9,415 bases of DNA from DATGMS01 sp040905145. Its GTDB lineage: Bacteria; Bacteroidota; Bacteroidia; Cytophagales; Cyclobacteriaceae. Positions 5,829 through 9,415 of this stretch are shown here, in pieces. Each line of letters starts with the position of its first letter. Positions within the stretch are counted from its first letter, which is position 1. Made by a program: the position numbers and the translations under genes. The stretch spans positions 1-9,415 of the forward strand of contig JBBDSC010000061.1 in assembly GCA_040905145.1 (NCBI GenBank), in the 5' to 3' direction. The notes below the pieces were generated by a model. The model had not been told where the DNA came from and did no database searches. It saw only the letters and a list, made by a program, of their open reading frames with translations.

Positions 5829-7135
5829 TGGCCTCATTCCAAGTTAAGGGAGGGTTAAAGCTTAAAGGCGACATTATTCCCCAGGGAGCAAAAAACGAAG
5901 CGCTCCAAATTTTATGTGCAGTCCTGTTGACCGAAGAGGAAGTAACCGTCCACAAGGTCCCTAACATCAGGGATGTCAATAAATTGATGGACCTTTTATC
6001 TGATATGGGCGTAACCATAGTCCAAACCGGACCGGAAAGCTACAAGATGACTGCGGCAAACATCAACCTTGATTATTTGGAAACAGAAGATTTTTTGACC
6101 AAGGCTTCTTCCCTGAGGGGCTCAGTGATGATATTGGGCCCATTACTGGCTAGGTTTGGCAAAGGGAAAATCTCCAAACCGGGAGGGGATAAAATCGGAA
6201 GAAGAAGGTTGGATACCCATTTTACGGGTTTTCAAAAATTAGGGGCAAAATTCACCTACAATGCCAAAAAAGGTCTCTACCATATAGACGGCAAAAACCT
6301 GAAGGGCTGCTATATGCTCTTGGATGAAGCCTCTGTAACCGGAACTGCCAATATTATCATGGCCGCGGTGATGGCCGAAGGAATAACTACCATCTATAAT
6401 GCTGCCTGTGAACCCTACCTACAGCAGCTCTGCAGGATGCTCAACCACATGGGGGCAAAGATTACCGGAGTAGGTTCGAACCTACTTTATATAGAGGGCG
6501 TAAAAAAACTCGGTGGTACTGAACATACACTTCTCCCGGATATGATCGAAATCGGTTCTTTTATAGGGCTGGCAGCCATGACTCAATCCGAAATTACCAT
6601 CAAGGAGGTACAGGTGGATAAATTGGGTATTATTCCAGAAACGTTCAGGAGAATGGGGATCAAATTGGAGATCAGGGGAAATGACATTTTTATTCCAGCC
6701 CAAAAGCATTACGAAATAGAATCCTTTATAGATGGGTCCATCCTGACCATTGCAGATGCCATTTGGCCGGGCTTTACGCCGGATTTATTGAGCATTGTTT
6801 TGGTGACGGCCACACAGGCCAAGGGAACGGTGCTGGTACATCAAAAAATGTTTGAAAGCCGCCTGTTCTTTGTGGATAAGTTGATTGATATGGGAGCCCA
6901 GATCATCCTTTGTGATCCCCACAGGGCCACAGTGATAGGCTTGGACAGAAAATATCCACTAAAAGGCATTCCTATGACCTCCCCTGATATCAGGGCAGGG
7001 GTGGCTTTGCTGATCGCCGCCATGTCCGCAGAAGGTACTTCCGTAATAGACAATGTGGAGCAGATTGACCGCGGATATCAACACATCGACCAGAGGTTAA
7101 ATGCCTTGGGAGCGGATATTGTGCGGATAGGGTAA
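5828..7135 (+). CDS. murA: UDP-N-acetylglucosamine 1-carboxyvinyltransferase (MurA)
   Basis: This 435-residue cytoplasmic enzyme transfers enolpyruvate from phosphoenolpyruvate to UDP-N-acetylglucosamine, the first committed step of peptidoglycan synthesis. Family landmarks are K22-N23 in GAKNEAL, R97 in SLRGS, the flexible catalytic loop around 118-127 (PGGDKIGRRR), PDMIEIGSF (237-245), the PEP/UDP site Asp in WPGFTPD (D319), FESR (R345) and DRGY (R415). The general-acid residue, Cys115 in E. coli, is Asp (D121) here. Cys-to-Asp MurA enzymes are active but not alkylated by fosfomycin, so intrinsic resistance at the target is expected. I believe this variant is usual in Bacteroidota. Length is slightly above the E. 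coli enzyme. The start codon overlaps the DUF4290 stop (TAATG), and a terminator follows 36 bases after the stop. Confidence 0.97.
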   Translation: MASFQVKGGLKLKGDIIPQGAKNEALQILCAVLLTEEEVTVHKVPNIRDVNKLMDLLSDMGVTIVQTGPESYKMTAANINLDYLETEDFLTKASSLRGSVMILGPLLARFGKGKISKPGGDKIGRRRLDTHFTGFQKLGAKFTYNAKKGLYHIDGKNLKGCYMLLDEASVTGTANIIMAAVMAEGITTIYNAACEPYLQQLCRMLNHMGAKITGVGSNLLYIEGVKKLGGTEHTLLPDMIEIGSFIGLAAMTQSEITIKEVQVDKLGIIPETFRRMGIKLEIRGNDIFIPAQKHYEIESFIDGSILTIADAIWPGFTPDLLSIVLVTATQAKGTVLVHQKMFESRLFFVDKLIDMGAQIILCDPHRATVIGLDRKYPLKGIPMTSPDIRAGVALLIAAMSAEGTSVIDNVEQIDRGYQHIDQRLNALGADIVRIG

Positions 7136-7170
7136 AATAGATTTCTACAATGAACTGTGGTATTACACAG

Positions 7171-7210
7171 AAGCCTGCAAGTTGAAAGATTTGTAGGCTT
7201 TTTTATTTTT
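7171..7210 (+). terminator. Rho-independent terminator of the DUF4290-murA operon
   Basis: AAGCCTGCAA (7171-7180) pairs with TTGTAGGCTT (7191-7200), ten pairs with one G-T wobble around a 10-base loop, followed by TTTTATTTTT. It begins 36 bases after the murA stop codon. Confidence 0.88.
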
Positions 7211-7306
7211 ATGTATCTGTTCAATTTAGGCGACTTGATCTACAGTCGGCGGAATACCATCCAAGAATATAAACATCACGTCACATCCTGAAACCCTTAG
7301 ATTCCA

Positions 7307-7341
7307 AATGGATCAATAATTAATGGAACCATTGATCCGTT
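7307..7341. repeat. Inverted repeat (operator-like)
   Basis: AATGGATCAAT (7307-7317) and ATTGATCCGTT (7331-7341) form an 11-bp inverted repeat with one T-G mismatch or wobble and a 13-base spacer. No T run follows, so it is not a terminator. It ends 33 bases upstream of a perfect -7 box, consistent with a regulator binding site. Confidence 0.5.
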
Positions 7342-7374
7342 CATCATTAAAAAACAGGGATTGGTGTAAAATTT

Positions 7375-7382
7375 TATTTTTG
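7375..7382 (+). promoter_or_regulatory. Perfect -7 box in the AT-rich stretch
   Basis: TATTTTTG matches TAnnTTTG exactly, but there is no TTTG at the -33 distance. In such AT-rich sequence a chance match is quite possible. Transcription would start near 7389, ten bases before the micro-ORF at 7399. Confidence 0.25.
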
Positions 7383-7398
7383 CTTTTTTCTTCCAGCA

Positions 7399-7542
7399 AT
7401 GACAGTGAAATCCAGGGGGAAATGTTTTAAAGCAGTAATAATGTATTTGGAATTTATCAATTTGAAATTGATTTTTTTTGGGGATTGCAATTGTTTTTTC
7501 AGTGGTTCAAAAGGTCTTTTCGCAACAAAAAAAGATTTTTGA
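7399..7542 (+). CDS. Micro-ORF, 47 codons, doubtful
   Basis: ATG at 7399, TGA at 7540-7542. The predicted product starts MTVKSRGKCF and is rich in Phe, Lys and Cys, with a short hydrophobic stretch (about residues 13-27). I do not recognise it. It is supported only by the -7 box 17 bases upstream; there is no Shine-Dalgarno sequence. It is probably a chance frame in AT-rich DNA. Confidence 0.12.
   Translation: MTVKSRGKCFKAVIMYLEFINLKLIFFGDCNCFFSGSKGLFATKKDF
7456..7472. repeat. 17-base palindrome followed by a T run
   Basis: ATCAATTT and AAATTGAT flank a single central G, and T residues continue to 7479. The one-base centre cannot form a stable RNA loop without opening pairs, so a protein-binding palindrome is as likely as a weak terminator. 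Confidence 0.35.
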
Positions 7543-7568
7543 AATATGGGGTTATGTGACCAGCTTTG
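7538..7568 (+). promoter_or_regulatory. Promoter candidate upstream of the 33-codon ORF and lipoprotein
   Basis: TTTG (7538-7541), exactly 19 bases, then CAGCTTTG (7561-7568), which differs from TAnnTTTG only at the first base. The predicted start is near 7575, 25 bases before the ATG at 7600 and about 177 bases before the lipoprotein gene. It is the best two-part promoter match in this stretch. Confidence 0.42.
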
Positions 7569-7599
7569 TAAGTAATCAGCTTTATACTTAAGGAAAATA

Positions 7600-7701
7600 A
7601 TGTATAAAGCTCACATAGAATGCAATGATTTGGCTGATTGGTTTCAAAATGATTTTGGTAAAGACAAATTTAATCAGGATGAAACCAAAACTGTGGAATA
7701 G
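7600..7701 (+). CDS. Possible 33-residue peptide upstream of the lipoprotein
   Basis: ATG at 7600 and TAG at 7699-7701 give a 33-residue acidic peptide beginning MYKAHIECNDLADWF and ending TKTVE. I do not recognise it. Two points favour it over a chance frame: an AAGGA sequence lies 5 bases before the ATG, and a well-spaced promoter candidate ends 31 bases upstream. It lies 50 bases before the lipoprotein start, so it could be a leader peptide, a small stand-alone protein or the remnant of a longer gene. Confidence 0.25.
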   Translation: MYKAHIECNDLADWFQNDFGKDKFNQDETKTVE

Positions 7702-7751
7702 GGGAAAAATTTACTTAAGCAGCGTATGAAATGTGTTTTTAAAAGTTTTAA

Positions 7752-8264
7752 ATGAAATTGAGCATGAAACAAAATTTTACAGCAATTCTATTATCAGGCG
7801 CTATTTTATTTTTATCAAGCTGTGCAGGTAATGTCAGCAAAAGTAATATTCCAGTTTCCATTAACAGTATGCCTTCTGTGGCAAATCTTACAATTATTGA
7901 TAAAAAAGGAATGGAAGTGTATAAGGGGAATACTCCTTCAGCCATGAAATTAAAAGATCGCGCTGGATTTTTATCAAAAGACAGCTATCAGGTAACATTT
8001 GAAAAAGAAGGATATGATACTAAAACCATACCAGTAGAATTTAAGCTGGATGGCTGGTATTTTGGGAATATCTTGTTTGGCGGGGATATCGGTTTACTAA
8101 TTGTAGATCCTGTCAATGGAGCCATGTACAAATTGGAGCCAGCGTTTTATAAGGAAAAGCTTATCCTAACCACTGCAAGTATAGAAAAAGAAGAATTCAA
8201 GATATTTGGAATCAACGAAATTCCATCTGAGTGGAAAAGGCACCTGGTATCCCTTGATCATTAA
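7752..8264 (+). CDS. Lipoprotein with PEGA-like region
   Basis: A 170-residue predicted lipoprotein of unknown function. The N-terminus (MKLSMKQNFTAILLSGAILF then LSSC) is a lipoprotein signal with lipobox L21-S22-S23-C24, so the mature protein would be anchored by lipid at C24. An in-frame ATG at 7764 (MKQNFT...) would give an equally good signal. Residues about 43-100 look like a PEGA-type surface repeat: a beta-rich segment with 'tPS..kLk' and 'Y.VTFEKEGYDTKTIPVEFKL'. Then follows the motif GWYFGN-ILFGG-IGLLIVDP-GAMYKL (101-128), which I recall from many Gram-negative lipoproteins of unassigned role. No Asp/Glu-rich surface-export signal follows the Cys. The gene stands alone in AT-rich DNA with no clear terminator; a weak AT hairpin is at 8286-8303. 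Confidence 0.85.
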   Translation: MKLSMKQNFTAILLSGAILFLSSCAGNVSKSNIPVSINSMPSVANLTIIDKKGMEVYKGNTPSAMKLKDRAGFLSKDSYQVTFEKEGYDTKTIPVEFKLDGWYFGNILFGGDIGLLIVDPVNGAMYKLEPAFYKEKLILTTASIEKEEFKIFGINEIPSEWKRHLVSLDH

Positions 8265-8423
8265 GAGGAATGACTACACCACTCCAAAACAGACAATTGT
8301 TTTAACAAAGAAAAAAGAGAATCAGGATTAAGCGGTCTTTTTAAATCTGATGTGCGGTGTTAGTACAAAGGATAAAACTATTGCCCTTTTGAAAATCTTT
8401 TCCCGTGGACTTTCGATGCAAAT

Positions 8424-9415
8424 ATGGATAAATTCTACCGTTCAAAGCTTTTATTGGGTTTGATCTTTTCCTTAGCGGTTTTTCTGCAAAGTAAGGTAGG
8501 TATGAAGAAGACGTGTGAGAGGAAAAACAGGCTTTTTCTGTTAGGCTGTTTAGGGCTCTTGGGCTGTCTGTGGTTGAGCGGTACCCCTGTGGCTTTTGGT
8601 CAGGGGACGGTTGCCGGCTTTCCTTATTGTGAAACTTTTACGGACAGTGATACCCGTGCGACTACCATTTATGGGGGCGATGCCTACATGACGTCTGGAA
8701 ATGGTGATCCGGATGGAGAGGGGGTGCTCCGGCTGACGGAAGCGGAAGGCGACCAATCCGGTTATGTCTATGTGGATGTCCCTTTTTCTTCTGCATACGG
8801 AATCAAGACTTCTTTTGAGTATTTCAGTTATGGTGGGAACGGTGCGGATGGGATTGCTTTTTATCTGTTTGATGCCGCCATATCCGATGATGATTTTAGG
8901 ATTGGGGGATTTGGTGGTTCTTTGGGATACGCCCAGAAGGACGAAGCCGAAGGATTAAAAGGGGGCTATCTGGGGATCGGTTTTGATGAGTACGGGAATT
9001 TTTCGGATCAGGAAGGTGGAAAAACCGGTGGCCCAGGACGGGACGCCCAAAGTGTTACGGTAAGAGGGCCTGAAAATGCGGGGACGGGCCCTTATCCTTA
9101 TGTGGACCATTTAAATGTGGAGGAGGAATTTGGTTTTACCATCGATGCGGATAGAAATGACAGACCTGAGACAGTCGCTGATGATGGCTACCGCAAAGTT
9201 TTTATTGACCTGCAGCCGGATGGCAATGGGCAATTTACCATTACGGTAGAAATGCTGGTGACCCATGATGATGGAAATATAGAAGGGGAGTTTTTTACCG
9301 TGATTGACAATGCTCCTTTTCCTTATGATGCTCCGGAATTTTTAAAAGCGGGTTTTTCCGCTTCTACCGGAGGATCCGATAATTACCATGAAATCCGGAA
9401 TGTGATTATAGAGGT
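8424..9415 (+). CDS. Secreted L-type lectin-like protein (5' part, runs off window)
   Basis: The frame opens at ATG 8424 and is uninterrupted to the window end: 330 codons plus two bases, with no stop. Two hydrophobic leader segments lie in tandem: residues 1-26 (MDKFYRSKLLLGLIFSLAVF, then LQSKVG) and 27-60 (MKKTCERKNR, then LFLLGCLGLLGCLWL and a likely cleavage region around TPVAFGQ). Translation may really start at the second Met (8502), which alone has a complete signal peptide. From about residue 64 the sequence resembles legume (L-type) lectin-like domains: EYFSYGGNGADGIAFYLFD (131-149), GGSLGYA (164-170), GGYLGIGFDEYGNF (180-193), GRDAQSVTVRG (205-215) and a late strand KAGFSASTGGSDNYHEIRN (308-326). 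In Bacteroidota such domains often open long, type IX-secreted surface or gliding-associated proteins. That and carbohydrate binding are inferences, because the C-terminus is missing. Confidence 0.85.
   Translation, partial: MDKFYRSKLLLGLIFSLAVFLQSKVGMKKTCERKNRLFLLGCLGLLGCLWLSGTPVAFGQGTVAGFPYCETFTDSDTRATTIYGGDAYMTSGNGDPDGEGVLRLTEAEGDQSGYVYVDVPFSSAYGIKTSFEYFSYGGNGADGIAFYLFDAAISDDDFRIGGFGGSLGYAQKDEAEGLKGGYLGIGFDEYGNFSDQEGGKTGGPGRDAQSVTVRGPENAGTGPYPYVDHLNVEEEFGFTIDADRNDRPETVADDGYRKVFIDLQPDGNGQFTITVEMLVTHDDGNIEGEFFTVIDNAPFPYDAPEFLKAGFSASTGGSDNYHEIRNVIIE

Larger units (their letters stand above)
7211..7751. other. AT-rich stretch with no convincing gene before the lipoprotein
   Basis: These 541 bases carry no convincing long frame. 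Composition drops sharply: 7441-7500 has 14 G/C in 60 bases, against 35 in 60 at 9001-9060 in the lectin gene. The stretch holds an inverted repeat (7307-7341), a perfect -7 box (7375-7382), a palindrome with a T run (7456-7479), a two-part promoter candidate (7538-7568) and two micro-ORFs (7399-7542 and 7600-7701). It may encode a small RNA or be the eroded remains of lost genes; I cannot tell which. Confidence 0.55.

Noticed and set aside
8550..8958. Short open frames on both strands inside the lectin gene region (8550-8756 minus, 8764-8958 plus).
   Set aside because: They overlap the long uninterrupted frame from 8424 to the window end, which encodes a recognisable secreted lectin-like domain.
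1..9415. A search for CRISPR arrays, toxin-antitoxin pairs, phage or transposon genes, and tRNA or rRNA genes.
   Set aside because: No regularly spaced direct repeats, no transposase- or integrase-like frames and no tRNA cloverleaf or rRNA-like sequence were seen.

Overview
The window reads as chromosomal DNA of a Bacteroidota bacterium, probably a Cyclobacteriaceae-like marine or soil lineage (the family-level guess is inference). The reasons are: translation starts sit in A/T-rich leaders, mostly without Shine-Dalgarno sequences; several upstream regions carry the Bacteroidota -7 box (TAnnTTTG, some with TTTG near -33); a DUF4290 gene is joined to murA; the MurA carries the GGD active-site variant; and the right end begins an L-type lectin-like secreted protein of a kind common in this phylum. 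No rRNA, tRNA, CRISPR array, transposase or insertion sequence is visible.

Left region (1-2300): a small stress-type block. A CsbD-like gene (+) ends in a strong terminator and converges on a full-length NtrC-type sigma-54-dependent response regulator (-). Upstream of the regulator, on the same strand but behind a 22-bp perfect terminator stem, is a 50-residue lmo0937/DUF5670-type membrane protein gene. The csbD leader has a partial sigma-54-like (-24/-12) element but no TAnnTTTG box, so the regulator may control its small neighbours. No partner histidine kinase is in the window.

Centre (2301-7210): housekeeping genes on the + strand. A 416-bp divergent intergenic region holds a uvrD/pcrA promoter candidate. 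It is followed by a 749-residue UvrD/PcrA helicase with a C-terminal Tudor-like domain. Next come a DUF4290 protein and murA, overlapping by one base and closed by a rho-independent terminator. DUF4290 contains an internal two-fold repeat and a basic tail. MurA has Asp where the fosfomycin-sensitive enzymes have Cys.

Right region (7211-9415): more accessory in character. A 541-bp AT-rich stretch without a convincing gene contains an inverted repeat, two promoter-like elements, a short palindrome and two micro-ORFs. It leads to a 170-residue lipoprotein with a PEGA-like fold region and a conserved glycine-rich motif. The window ends inside a large open frame encoding a secreted L-type lectin-like protein with two consecutive signal-like hydrophobic segments. 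I see no clear undescribed multi-gene system. The best leads are the regulator/small-protein block, the DUF4290 duplication, the double leader of the lectin protein and the AT-rich stretch before the lipoprotein.
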